Below, one piece after another: positions 31,753 to 41,983 of a stretch of 64,000 nucleotides of DNA. Location: assembly GCF_019703515.2 (NCBI RefSeq), contig NC_059368.1, forward strand, positions 29,381,289 through 29,445,288, written 5' to 3'. The translations under genes and the position numbers were made by a program. Each line of letters starts with the position of its first letter. Position 1 is the first letter of the stretch. The notes under the pieces are model-generated. The model searched no databases and had not been told where the DNA came from. It saw only the letters and a program-made list of their open reading frames with translations. This DNA is from Myxocyprinus asiaticus (lineage: Eukaryota; Chordata; Actinopteri; Cypriniformes; Catostomidae).

Positions 31753-32787
31753 TTATTTCGGTTTGTCCCGGGCACCCGAATGGCTGCTGCTCTCCAGTAG
31801 AGCTACAGGTGTAATGTCAGACACTGAGCGCTGCTGTTGCAGATCAGTCCCCCCTCCTGATCTGCGGGCCGTGCTGTCACTGTTAACTCTGGGTCTGCGA
31901 GCCTCAAAATAACGGCGGACATAGATCCCCGCCGGCCAAAGTTGTGGGTCGTACATGTCTGCTACTTTGTTACACTCAGCAGTGACATGAAACGAACTGA
32001 ATCTGTTGTGGGTTGAATCAATCTTCCGACATGTCACCGATTTGCCCAATCTCTCAATCAAATAAAAGCAGAGAGTGTCAGCATCAAGACTAGGGGAAAA
32101 TCTAATAGCAAACACACTCACCAGCTTGGTTTTGACCACTGGAATGTTGCTCTCGGTGCCGGTACCAATTATTCCCATTTTCCTCCACTGCTCCCATTTC
32201 AAACGAGCCTGCACAGCACCGGTACTGGGCTGCACGGCTGCGTTTGGAGGCTTATGGGGCTTGTGTACCCCTTTCCCCACAACAGTGCTCCATGCCGGGG
32301 ACTGTGACTGGCGAGCAGGTGCCACCAGATCCTGCAACTCTCTCTCCTGAGACTCTGATGCAGCACCAGCCCCATGTGCCCGGCTAGGGGATCCGCGGAG
32401 CTTCTCAATAGCCATCACCCGGCGATCCATGACCGCTGTAGCCACCCCCAAGTTCTCATTCATGCTTCGTCTGAGCTTCCAGGGCATCTCTCAAACTAGA
32501 AACTTCCCAGCTCAGCTGTTCCACTCTGCTGAGTAGTGCCGAGGCGTCCATGTTGCCAAATCCGACTGGTGGAAGTTCATCCAGGTAGTGTGATACAAAC
32601 CTGGGAATGTTTTCACCACACTCATTAAGCACCTTCAGACAGTCCTTGATGTTGTTAATGTCCTTCTGAAGGCCTTTATGCTTGATGCAGCGTATCGTAG
32701 TCATGCACATTTCAAACAACAGTCGCTTGGACTCCTCAATCCACTCAGATGAGACAAAACAATTTCATCATGGGACAGTCTTCTCAT
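31753..32787 (-). pseudogene. LINE E ORF1 protein (coiled coil plus RNA-binding-like region)
   Basis: The likely start is ATG at 32787 (MRRLSHDEIVLSHLS). A one-base shift then leads into WIEESKRLLFEMCMTTI and a Leu/Glu-rich stretch (DASALLSRVEQLSWEVSSL), probably a coiled coil for trimerisation. After a second shift near 32460 the frame continues to 31753 with AVQARLKWEQWRKMG, SVFAIRFSPSLDADTLCFYL and LWPAGIYVRRYFEARRP. These resemble the RRM/C-terminal region of LINE ORF1 proteins that bind the element RNA. The stop TAA (31753-31755) directly precedes the ORF2 ATG. Confidence 0.7.
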
Positions 32788-33099
32788 TTTGATGGCAATA
32801 AAGTTCAAAATCTCGTCCTCCACTATTACTTCCCATCAGCTGCTTTATAAATAAAAATCATATGAGAGCAAGCAGCACCTCTCGCACGTACCACCGCACC
32901 CGCAGCCGTGTTTCAGAATACTCCTTCTAGATGCATTTTATGGGACAAAAAATGTTATACAGCCCTGTGAGCAAAATGAGCAATCTAGATTTTTAGTCCA
33001 TTTTCTTTTGCACATATCCACTAGATTGTCATTTTTAATTGTGTATAGCTGTTAAACATTTATTTTGTCACCTTTTAGGAGAACACTGACATTAGATTT

Positions 33100-33927
33100 C
33101 AAAGATAACATACATGGAGTAAACACAAAATTTTCATTTAATAATGTCTTAAGATCTATGGCAGCCCTGGACCGTGGAGCAGGGGTGGGCCTGGACCGTG
33201 GAGCAGAGGCGGGCCTGGACCGTGGAGCAGAGGCTTGCTTGTGACATGGCATGGAGCAGTCTGGGGCTTGGCTGAGACATGGCATGGAGCAGACTGAGGT
33301 TCGGCTGTGACATGGCATGGAGCAGACTGAGGTTTGGCTGTGACATGGCAGGGAGCAGTCTGGGGCTTGGCTGAGACATGGCATGGAGCAGACTGAGGCG
33401 TGGCTGTGACATGGCAGGGAGCAGGCTGAGGCGTGACATGGCCTGGAGCTGAATCTGGCGTGGCTGTGACATGGCCTGGAGCTGACTCTGGCATGGCTGG
33501 CAATGCAGGCTCTGGGACAGACAAGGCTGGCATCCAGCTCGTTGGCCGTGGCAGGTGTGGGCATTGGCTTGTTGGCCGTGGCAGGCGTGGGCGTTGGCTC
33601 GTTGGCCGTGGCAGGTATGGGCATTGGCTCGTTGGCCGTGGCAGGCGTGGACGTTGGCTCGTTGGCTCGTTGGCCTTCTCCCCTACGGTGAATGGTGAAC
33701 CACCCATCAGTAGGGCAAGGTTGATATACCAAGCAAGACCGTCAGCACACCGACCGTCAGGCATCAAAGAGGAAATCGGCTCATTAAGCCTGAAACGGAA
33801 ACAGTCCTTGAGGGCCACCTCATTCAAATCCACCCTGCAGGCCAGAGCGCAGAATTCCTCCACATACTCCTAAAGGGGACTACTCCCTTGGCGTAGACGA
33901 AGGAGCTGAACTACTGGGTTCATTATG
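33100..33927 (-). pseudogene. Element D Gag with Pro/Cys-rich tandem repeats
   Basis: It opens near 33927 (MNPVVQLLRLRQGSS), has a stop at about 33871, then reads EFCALACRVDLNEVALKDCF and RFRLNEPISSL, a retrotransposon gag capsid-like segment. SPFTVGEKANEP leads into a tandem NEPTPTPATA-type block, and then SAPCHV-type repeats. The N-terminal part aligns with Gag of element G (LRQG, EYVE, KD-F-F, SP-TV). No zinc knuckle or protease motif is visible. Frame choice downstream is uncertain because three frames stay open across the repeats. Confidence 0.65.
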
Positions 33928-33942
33928 GGCGGTCAGGTATTC

Positions 33943-34469
33943 TGTAATGATCCCGGAAACAGGCAGACGAAGAGACGATGGTGAAGTGATGAACCCAAGT
34001 GCAGTTTATTTCCATAACCATGAACGACTAGACTAGACTAGACTAGACTTGATTTGACATGACTTGACTATAGACTTGACATAAACAAAACATAACTTGA
34101 CTAAAACTTGACTTGGCTTGACTTCAAGATACAACAAAATTACATACACAATACCTGACACTAGACAATGGCAAACATGAGGGCTTAAATACAAGGACAA
34201 GGGTAACAGGTAAACAAGACTACCAATCACAAGACTAAACTATAAACAAGATAACAAGACTAAATGAACTTAAACCAATGAAAAGACAAGACTAATAACA
34301 AAGTAATCAAACAATGAACCAATGAAATCAAGACTCATGAACAGGGGAAAACACATAACAAGATCACATGAGGGAACAGGAAATCACATGACATGACAGG
34401 AACAGAAACTAAACTTGAAAATAAAAAAACATGAAAACAAGAATAAAACACATAAACATGACACTAACA
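33943..34469 (-). repeat. LTR of element D
   Basis: 527 bases that start TGTTAGTGTCATG and end CATTACA on the minus strand (TG...CA). It contains TATTTAAGCCCTC, a promoter-like box, then an irregular AGTCA/CTAGT pentamer tract (plus strand 34029-34140), then AATAAACTGCACTTGGGTTC with a polyadenylation signal. The solo LTR at 44366-44837 shares the boxes on both sides of its own tandem tract. Confidence 0.75.
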
Positions 34470-35594
34470 GTTCTGGTGTTATTAGATCTTAGTGCAGCAT
34501 TTGATACTGTGGATCATGAATTACATCTAGATAGATTGGAAAATTGGGTTGGGCTTTCAGGAACGGTCCTCATGTGGCTCAGATCATATTTAGAAGGCAG
34601 GGGATATATAGTCAGTATCAGTAATTAGAAATCTGAGAGAACCACCATGAAGTACGGAGTCCCACAAGGATCGGTTCTTGGGCCCCTCCTATCCAATCTG
34701 TGCATGCTTCCTCTTTTTCGAATTTTCCAAGATTATAGGGTTGCTTATCACAGCTATGCAGATGATACCCAGATATATCTAGTGTTTTTTACCAAATGAC
34801 TGTGGTCCTGTAGACTTGCTATGTCTGTGCCTTGAGAAAGTAAACAATTGGATGCAACATAACTTCCTTCAATTAAATATAGATAAGACTGAAATAATTA
34901 TATTTGGCAATAAAGAAGGCTGGTGCTCAGTGCTTACCTTGAATCCAGGGCACTAAAAACTAACACCCATGGTGTAATCACTGATGAGGATCTAAATTTT
35001 AGTGGCCACATCAAAGCTGTTACAAAATCATCATTCTGGCATCTTAAAAACATAGCTAAAATGAGAAATTTAGTGTCCAAGCAAGATTTGGAAAAGCTTA
35101 TTCATGCTTTTATTTCTTGTAGGGTGGACTACTGTAATGCACTGTTTACTGGCCTCCCCAATAAAACCATTAGACATTTGTAACTTATTCAAAATGCTTC
35201 TGCTAGAATACTGACAAACACCAAGAAGAGAGAACACATTACTTCAGTTCTTAGATCCTTGCATTGGCTTCCAGTAAAATATAGCATTACATTTAAGGCC
35301 CTGCTTATTGTCTATAAATCTCTCAATGGTTTAGGCCCAAAATATATCAGAGATATGTTTACTGAGTACAAGCCTGGCAGGTCTCTCAGATCTGCAAGGA
35401 CTAGGCAGCTAGTGATGCCCAGAGTTCGAACCAAAAATGGTGAAATGGCTTTTAGCCATTATGCTGCCCATTGCTGGAATCAGCTCCCTTTGGAAATTAG
35501 ATATGCCACATCAGTAGACATTTATCTGTTATCTGTTTGGCGAAGTTGTTTACCTGCTATAATGCTTGGATATGTTTTCTGGTCGGGTTGTTGA
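34470..35594 (+). pseudogene. L2-like reverse transcriptase (C-terminal two thirds, disabled)
   Basis: RT palm motifs are visible: VLVLLDLSAAFDTVDH (block A with its Asp), then YGVPQGSVLGPLL (block B). YADDTQIYL, the YxDD catalytic site, falls at about 34754-34780. [17 protein letters not shown] and LHWLPVKYSITFKALLIVY, then SARTRQLVMPRVRTK and WNQLPLEIR, are the thumb and C-terminal region typical of L2/Maui-type LINEs of fish. Stops interrupt it at 34627, 34798 and around 35183, with at least one frameshift near 34920. The endonuclease and RT N-terminus are missing. Confidence 0.85.
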
Positions 35595-35600
35595 GGCTAA
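34470..35600 (+). mobile_element. L2-like LINE fragment (LINE F)
   Basis: A plus-strand, 5'-truncated LINE that begins at the edge of LTR D. One reverse transcriptase pseudogene is recognisable. The 3' end is not sharply defined; AATAAAG near 35769 may belong to its tail. Confidence 0.8.
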
Positions 35601-36384
35601 TATTGCTTGTCATGCTTTTATGAATTGAACATTACTCGTGTGTTTACCGATTGTGATGTATCTAGGTTGTCCGGTAAAGTTACTGTGATATATTTAATAT
35701 GTATGACTTCTGAAACTGACTTCTTGTAATTGTTATATTGCATATTTAAGCATATTATTTTTACGTTTAATAAAGTATATTTTATCCCCATCAATATTGA
35801 AACCTTGTTTTATGTTTTATGTTTATGGTGTTATAGTGTGCATTGCATAGACATGCTATTGTAGTAACTGAGGCTGGACAATACAGTATAAAAATAATAA
35901 ATAATAAAGTCTTCTATTGAACTCGTATCAGCCATATCATGAGTTTAACCTCTTAAATTTAAAATTGTAGTACAATTCAAACATTAATAGTAGATAAAAC
36001 ACTTGAATAATCATATTATGATATACTGGTGGTGGCTGAGGAGTGTCCCCTGCTCTCTATTTAAAAGTGCTTTGAGTGAGTGATTTAAGTTTAAAATTCC
36101 TTCAAATATGTAAATAAGAATGTTGTTTATCTTCATCAAAGCAAGTAATATTTCTGTTTTAAATGTTTAATCATATAGCATAATATCAACATGAAAATAG
36201 CAATTTATGACTCCAGCTCCAGTCATGTTCACACACAGGTGATGTCCAGGTAAGCTCAAATTGGGGAATTCAGCCACCAGAAGAGCAGTGACAGAACACG
36301 ACTGATGTAATGTATTCTTCCGCAAAATGCTTGCAATTTTAAGTTTCAACCACAGATGTTGCTAGAGAGCACAAAGTTACGTAG
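35601..36384. other. Unassigned AT-rich DNA
   Basis: No exon is recognised. It includes possible 3' sequence of LINE F up to about 35800 and an AATAAT-rich stretch near 35892. Confidence 0.45.
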
Positions 36385-36679
36385 TGCAGCATTAAATATT
36401 GATCTGTTTTTCACCCACATCTATCTTATCTCTTCTGAAGGCATGGATTTAACCACTGGAGTCTGGAGTATGGATTACTTGAATGCTGCCATTATGTCCT
36501 TTTTGGACCTGCTGAGTTCTGGCCACCATTCATCTGCATTGTATGTACCTACAGAGCTGAGATATTCTTCTAAAAATCTTTGTTTGCATTCTGCAGAAGA
36601 AAGAAAGTCATAAACATCTGGGATGGCATGAGGGTGAGTAAATGATGAGAGAATTGTCATTTTTAGGTGAACTATCCCT
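36385..36679 (-). mobile_element. TTAA foldback element, right half only
   Basis: It contains ATTGATCTGTTTTTCACCC, GAATGCTGCCATTATG, CTGCAGAAGAAAGAAAGTC and the terminus GGTGAACTATCCCT before TTAA at 36680-36683. The left arm is absent. Confidence 0.75.
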
Positions 36680-36683
36680 TTAA

Positions 36684-37541
36684 CATTAAAAAAAAAATAA
36701 AAAATACACACATTAACTTTAACGTTTTCCATTGTTCTTGTAGTATCAGTATATAGTGTATACTGTATGGTGTATTGTGTTGTGTATAATAGGCTTCCAA
36801 AATTGTTTCACCAATGAAGTAACTTTATTTTGCTAGTGGATATGTTCATGAACATTGCAGGTAAACCCAGACAACGAGCCTCAAATCAATTAGCCATTTC
36901 TTATTCAGATTCTGGGGTAACTACAATAATAACTATGCAAATTGCAATAGATTTATTGTTGCAACAAATGCAAGTGTTATAATAAGGCATTCTGATAAAG
37001 GAAGAAACCATGTATATGATAGGTAGAAAGGTGGTCTGTGTGCGATTGTGTTTGTGTGTGGGCTCACAATTATTCAACCCCTTTAGCATCACGACTATGG
37101 GGGAGGAGCATCACTATTGCTTTCACCACAGTGGGATGAATGACAGATTGCATCGGTCTCATATGAGTCCCTCTGATTGGTCAATTTGATCTCCTGATAG
37201 CCGTGGACTGCAGGACGTACTGTATGTCACACCATATGACGTGTGAAAATCACACATGCACATACAAACACATACACATTATCAATACAATCAATATTAG
37301 TATGAATAATTCCTAGAATAGACAAAGTCAATGCTGCAACAACACCACATTAATAAATATGCATACATATTACTTTCTTATTAATAAATACATCTTAAGA
37401 TTAAGATTTTAAATAATTAAAATGTGTATTTAACCTAATCTATAAAATGAAATCTCAAAATGAATCTCATCAGAAGGGCAGCTACTTCAAGTGCAAATAT
37501 ACACCTGTCTGAGCAATACATTTCTGTGCAATGTTAATGTA

Positions 37542-37596
<55 letters not shown>

Positions 37597-38020
37597 CATC
37601 TAAAGTAACTTTCTGAAATGTAACATCTGCTTTCTTTTGTTAATTTTTTAAATAAATAATAATAAAAAAATGGTTCTATACAGTCTCTTTCAAGTAACCC
37701 TAATATGATGGTTGAAATGTTATTTGTCCAAATTCTCTAGTTTTTATGGCACTGGCAATATGTGTGTTTGTGTGTCTGTGCTTTTTCTCATTTAACTTAA
37801 TGAGAGTATGTTCTGTACGTCTCACTAGTGCACAAATACACTTTGTACAGACAGAGCAGCATATCAATACAAATCACTTCAGAAAAGCCCAAGCCAGACC
37901 AAGACGTGCGCACCCACATTCGCTTAACTCTACACCACAGACTCTCTCCTACACTCAGATACTCAGCCCTCAGATACACACCCTGACATTTTTAATTAAA
38001 ACATAAGTATTCATATTAAC
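36684..38020. other. Unassigned DNA with (TCTA)n microsatellite
   Basis: A (TCTA)n tract spans 37541-37595 with a TCCA interruption at its end. An A-rich tract follows TTAA at 36688. No exon is supported; short frames at 37746-38006 have no domain. Confidence 0.55.
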
Positions 38021-39200
38021 TCTACCTACGGGTATGAGGCCAATGCGACTAGCACTGGGGATGATTTGGGGACCCCGATGGGACCACCTCTGCCGGGTAT
38101 CCCCCCACATACCTCCCATTCCCCAGCATGCTCATCTGCCCCAATCGGGCTTCCGGATGTGTCCGCCGGCTCATCTCACAGCGAGTTTGACCTCTTGTTC
38201 GGAGCCCGCGAAGGTGATGAGCTCTCGAGTGCAGCATCGGAAAGCGGGCTCGTCCAGTCAGACGCGGAAGCCTCAGCTGGGCTCCCCCCCTCGGGTACGG
38301 TTGCCCAGTCACAGGCTTTCCCGGGTAGCCGCGAGTGTTGGGCTAGAGTGGAACCCTCTGCTCTCCCCTGAACCCTCGCGGCTTGATGATTGGTTTCTAG
38401 GCTCGCGGCGCCGCTCACAGCAACACCCCACCCCAGTTCCTTATTTCCCGGAAGTGCATGAGGAGCTGACAAGGTCGTGGGAGGGATCTTTTACTGCCTG
38501 GTCCCGATCTTTCAGCTCTCCCACCCATCGAGGACTTTGCCCAGCAGTTCTCGGCAGTGAAGCAGCAGACGGAGACTATCTGGCACATCCTGCCCTGGTG
38601 CGGCTCAAGATCCCGGATCCTCTCTGCTCGTTGCCAAGGGCGTCCCCCTGCGGTGACTGCACCGGCTCCGCCACAGCCCGCCCCTGCGGACCGGCCCCGG
38701 CATGGAGCCCACCTCAGGAAGCAGATGCCACCCGTCTCACAGCCGGCCGCCAAGAACCCGCGAAAGGCTTCGAAGCGCCCCTGAGATGGGCGACCCAGGG
38801 ACGACGAAACCTGCTGCTCTGGAGCTGGTAAGCAGACCACTCCATCCCCCGGTGGAAGGCCGGGAGGAGAATCTTTTGTTACCTTTTGATTTAATTTTGC
38901 CGCATGCCTAAGTGCCTGCGGTACCCAAGAGTTCTGCAAAAGAGTGGTTTCCTTGTTCCCTGGGTCAAATACCCGGTGCGCACAGCCGACATCATGACCA
39001 CAGTCCACCATTCCATTTTGGCATGTTTGGCACTCCAGTGGCGGTCTCCCCGGCCCTGTGCGCCCAGCTGTGGCACAAAACCGCCCCTGATGTGACTGTC
39101 TCCATGGGTCACGAGGACAGGCCTCTTCCTCCCCCATCCCAGGCTGTTCCAGGGGTGGTCACAAGGAGCCAGGTAAGTGCTTCGATGTCCCTGAACTCAA
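38021..39200 (+). pseudogene. DIRS C gag remnant
   Basis: GDELSSAASESGLVQSDAEA matches copy B closely (DELSIAASESGLIQSDAED). PSRLDDWFLGSRRRSQ is followed by a deletion of the central portion, then FAQQFSAV with KQQTETIWHILPWC. The C-terminal part again tracks copy B (LGQIPGAHSRHHDHSPPF against LGHTVGVHGRRYHDRWAPF). The zinc-finger N-terminus is absent. At least three frame changes occur. Confidence 0.75.
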
Positions 39201-39620
39201 CACGGCCATGACATGGCGTGGCACCTCAGGCTCTGCCCCGCCGTGAAGCCCCACCCACCGGTATGTCCAACGAGTTTGTCCCCTTGGTCCCCCTCGCCCA
39301 GAGCTTGGACGCGTGGCTTGCGCTTTCCAACTCATCGCGATGGCTGGTCCGGACCGTCCGACTCAGCTACACGTTTCAGTTCGCCGGGTGCCTGCCCAGG
39401 TTCAGCGGCATCCACTTCACCTAGGTGAAGGGCGAGAACGCCGCAACCTTGCGTGCGGAAATCTCTACCCTCCTATGGAAGGGTGCGATAGAGCAAATAT
39501 GCGTTTCCCCCAGTGAGCCTACTTTCACAGACCCTGTGCAAGGTCAGGGAGGACAAGGAACAGGTTGTCCTGGTAGCACCCTATAGGCCCACCCAGACGT
39601 GGTTCTCAGACCTCACACTC
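39200..39620 (+). pseudogene. DIRS C reverse transcriptase: N-terminal piece joined to C-terminal piece
   Basis: LAQSLDAWLALSNSSRWLV, then FSGIHFT, a TAG, then VKGENAATLRAEIS and LWKGAIE are the start of DIRS RT. Within a few codons the sequence reads KYAFPPVSLLSQTLCKV in another frame, followed by VVLVAPYRPTQTWFSDL, the RT/RNase H C-terminus. The polymerase palm and RNase H core that should lie between are deleted, with a junction near 39495-39505. Copy B has lost the same core but with a different junction. Confidence 0.75.
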
Positions 39621-39759
39621 CTCGCGACAGCCCCCCTGGCGAATTCCCCTGAGGAAGGACCTTCTTTCTCAGGGGCGGGGCACCATCTGGCACCCGCGAC
39701 CAGACCTCTGGAATCTGCATGTCTGTCCCCTGGATGTGACACGGAAGACTTAAGTGGCC

Positions 39760-40752
39760 TACCACCTGTGGTGGTAGACACGATCACTCAGGCTAGGGCC
39801 CCCTCTACGAGGCACCTGTATGCGTTGAAGTGGCGTCTGTTCACTAAGTGGTGTTCTTCCTGATGCGAAGACCCCCAGAGATGTGCAGTCGGATCTGTGC
39901 TTTCCTTCCGGCAGGAGAGGTTGGAAGGGAAGCTGTCCCCCTCCACCTTGAAGGTATATGTAGCCGCTATAGCGGCACACCTCGACACAGTGGACGGTAT
40001 GTCCTTAGGGAAGCACGACCTGATCATCAGGTTCCTGAGAGGCGCCAGGAGGTTGAATCCTTCAGACCGCACCTCATTCCCTCATGGGACCTCTCTGTAG
40101 TTCTTCAGGGTCTACGGGGAGCCCCATTGAGCCCCTACAGTCAGCTGAGCATAAGGCACTCTCTTTGAAGACTGCCCTCCTGACTGCGCTCACTTCCATC
40201 AAGAGGGTAGGAGACCTGCAAGCATTCTCTGTCACCGAAACGTGCCTGGAGTTCGGTCCAGGCTACTCTCACATGATCCTGAGACCCCGACCGGGCTATG
40301 TGCCCAAGGTTTCCACGACCCCTTTTAGGGATCAGGTGGTGAACCTGCAAGCGCTGCCCCAGGAGGAGGCAGACCCAGTCCTGACGTTGCTGTGTACAGT
40401 GTGTGCTTTACGCATCTATTTGGATCGCATGCAGAGCTTTAGAGTCTCTGAGCAGCTCTCTATCTGCTTTGGTGGACTGCAGAAAGGAAGCGCTGTCTCT
40501 GAGCAGAGGATCGCCCACTGGTTCATTGACGCCATAGCAATGGCATATCACGCTCAGGACATGCCGCCCCCGGCAGGGCTACGAGCCCATTCTACCAGGA
40601 GTGTGGCGGCCTCCTGGGCCTTGACCAGTGGCGCCTCTCTAACAGACATTTGCAGAGCAGCGGGCTGGGCAACACCCAACATCTTTGCGAGGTTCTACAA
40701 TCTCCGGGTGAAACTGGTTTCATCCCGTGTAGTGGCAGGCACAAGCAGGTAA
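39760..40752 (+). pseudogene. DIRS C tyrosine recombinase (frameshifted, catalytic residues kept)
   Basis: TQARAPSTRHLYALKWRL is followed by a stop at 39861, then LSPSTLKVYVAAIAAHLD and KHDLIIRFLRGARRLNP, then after shifts LTSIKRVGDLQAF with the first catalytic Arg. The last 222 codons (40084-40752) are open and include AHSTRSVAASWALTSG (HxxR) and NIFARFYNL with the nucleophilic Tyr. Two frameshifts around 40060-40140 and the stop at 39861 inactivate it, yet the active-site residues survive, unlike copy B. It would integrate the retrotransposon circle. Confidence 0.85.
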
Positions 40753-41504
40753 GTCCAGGACAGCTGGCCGGGTGTATCGCTTGTGCATAGCACCTTTCAC
40801 CTCCCTTGAGCTAAAGACGTTCACCGTTGACTCCCAGTAGTGTTCACAAACTGTGTTCCCTGGATGACTTCCTCCGAACCCTGTGGCAGACGAGTTTGCG
40901 GAGAAACTTGCTGCTGGCTCAGTACATGTGCTAACTAAGCCCTGTAATGGGGTAGGTGCTCCGCATGTGTTGGTTCCCCATAGGTAACACCATGCGATGT
41001 ATATCTTCCGCTAATTCATTTCCCTGTTGGTAAACTGCGTCTTCCTTGGTTTCCCCATGTTTGTAGAAACTCCTCCCCCACAGGGTAGGACTTGCCATGG
41101 GACTTCTCCACATGACATACTTCCGACAAAGCTCAGCAAGACCATGTGATGTATTTCCACTCAAAATACCCCCTCCCCCTCCCTCTGGGCGGGGTATGGT
41201 CTCCACAGTGTCTTCCCCTTGGGAGTGACCCCCCCCCCCCCCCCCCCCCGACGTAGACCTGGTGGCCCCAGTCGGTTAACAAATTTCACTCTTTTAAAAA
41301 AAAAAAAAAAAAAAAAGAGGATAAGAGGCCACGACTGGGCTAGCCTGTCTGTATCTTTTGGGCAGTCGACTTGTCCCCTAAGGGCTGTTTGACACTCATA
41401 ACAGCGTTGGGGGAGGTTACGTGTCGGCCTGGTGCGCTGGCTACGAGGCACACAGTGGTCTGCCCAACCGCCAGTTCAGCCAGTTGTGGCGTTTCATATA
41501 GGGA
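40753..41504 (+). other. DIRS C 3' untranslated interior with homopolymers
   Basis: Counterpart of 16571-17293 of copy B. It carries a C-run at 41230-41248 and an A-run at 41297-41317; neither is present in copy B, so they expanded after the copies parted (or are assembly-prone). Confidence 0.65.
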
Positions 41505-41829
41505 CCCCTAGTGTCACTACATCGACACAACGTCGAGTGAGTGACAGATAGGGAACGTCCTGGTTACTTGCGTAACCTCCGTTCCCTGATGTGTCCCTCC
41601 TGCCACAATGCTGGACTACCCGCTGAAATGGCCGGGACCTTGTCTCGGCTCCTCAGCACAAAACCTGAATGAGTGGTTGCATACCAGCTCTTTTTATATG
41701 TTTGGGGGAGTGGTATGCAAATACCACTCGGCAATTTTCATTGGCCTTTTTTCAAAGACCAGAGGTGTTTCGGGCTCCCAAGAGTGACCCCTAGTGTCAC
41801 TACATCGACACAATGTCTCGTTCCCTCCA
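41505..41829. repeat. DIRS C complementary region and 3' terminal inverted repeat
   Basis: CCTAGTGTCACTACATCGAC occurs at 41507 and again at about 41790, with GCGTAACCTCCGTTCCCTGA between. A TATAAAAAGAGCTGG box in inverse orientation lies at about 41685-41700. It matches both ends of copy B. Confidence 0.8.
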
Positions 41830-41944
41830 TCAGGGAACAGATCAGTGTTTATTCATTTTTTATGCAATTAGTATTATTTATTAATTAAATTTTTTCAGCA
41901 GGGAGTGCCCCCCACTATCTCTGTATAAGCTCGGTTCAAATAAT

Positions 41945-41983
<39 letters not shown>

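Larger units (their letters stand above)
29700..32940 (-). mobile_element. APE-type non-LTR retrotransposon (LINE E), polymerase core deleted
   Basis: Minus-strand order is a 5' leader (32940-32788), ORF1 (32787-31753) and ORF2 with AP-endonuclease and the first RT blocks (31752-29975). A 3' end follows whose tail is an ATTG-type repeat (the plus strand reads ATCAATCAATCAATCAAAG at 29701). Two ORFs, an endonuclease and a short repeat tail place it in the Jockey-like group (L2/CR1/Rex1/I neighbourhood); I do not fix the clade. RT is cut after its GFKPKHGT block and resumes only near the C-terminus, so about half of ORF2 has been deleted. Confidence 0.85.
33060..34469 (-). mobile_element. LTR retrotransposon D, 5' LTR plus gag only
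   Basis: A 5' LTR (34469-33943 on the minus strand) is followed by a leader of about 20 bases and a gag ORF with an expanded Pro-rich region. Protease, polymerase and a second LTR are not found before the next element begins near 32940, so it is either truncated or a Gag-only non-autonomous family. Element G at 52600-54326 has a homologous gag and the same layout. Confidence 0.7.
38021..41829 (+). mobile_element. DIRS-type YR retrotransposon, copy C (5'-truncated, RT-deleted)
   Basis: Homology to copy B starts abruptly at CTACCTACGGGTATGAGG (38022-38039), inside gag after the zinc finger, so the 5' inverted repeat and gag start are missing. Order is gag (38021-39200), RT N-terminus (39200-39495), RT C-terminus directly joined, tyrosine recombinase (39760-40752), 3' region, complementary region (about 41505-41620) and terminal repeat (to about 41829, ending TCCATCAGGGAAC). 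It runs on the strand opposite to copy B. Confidence 0.88.

Noticed and set aside
33433..33873. 146-codon plus-strand frame rich in Gly/Arg
   Set aside because: Antisense of the tandem-repeat gag of element D; the repeats keep all frames open.
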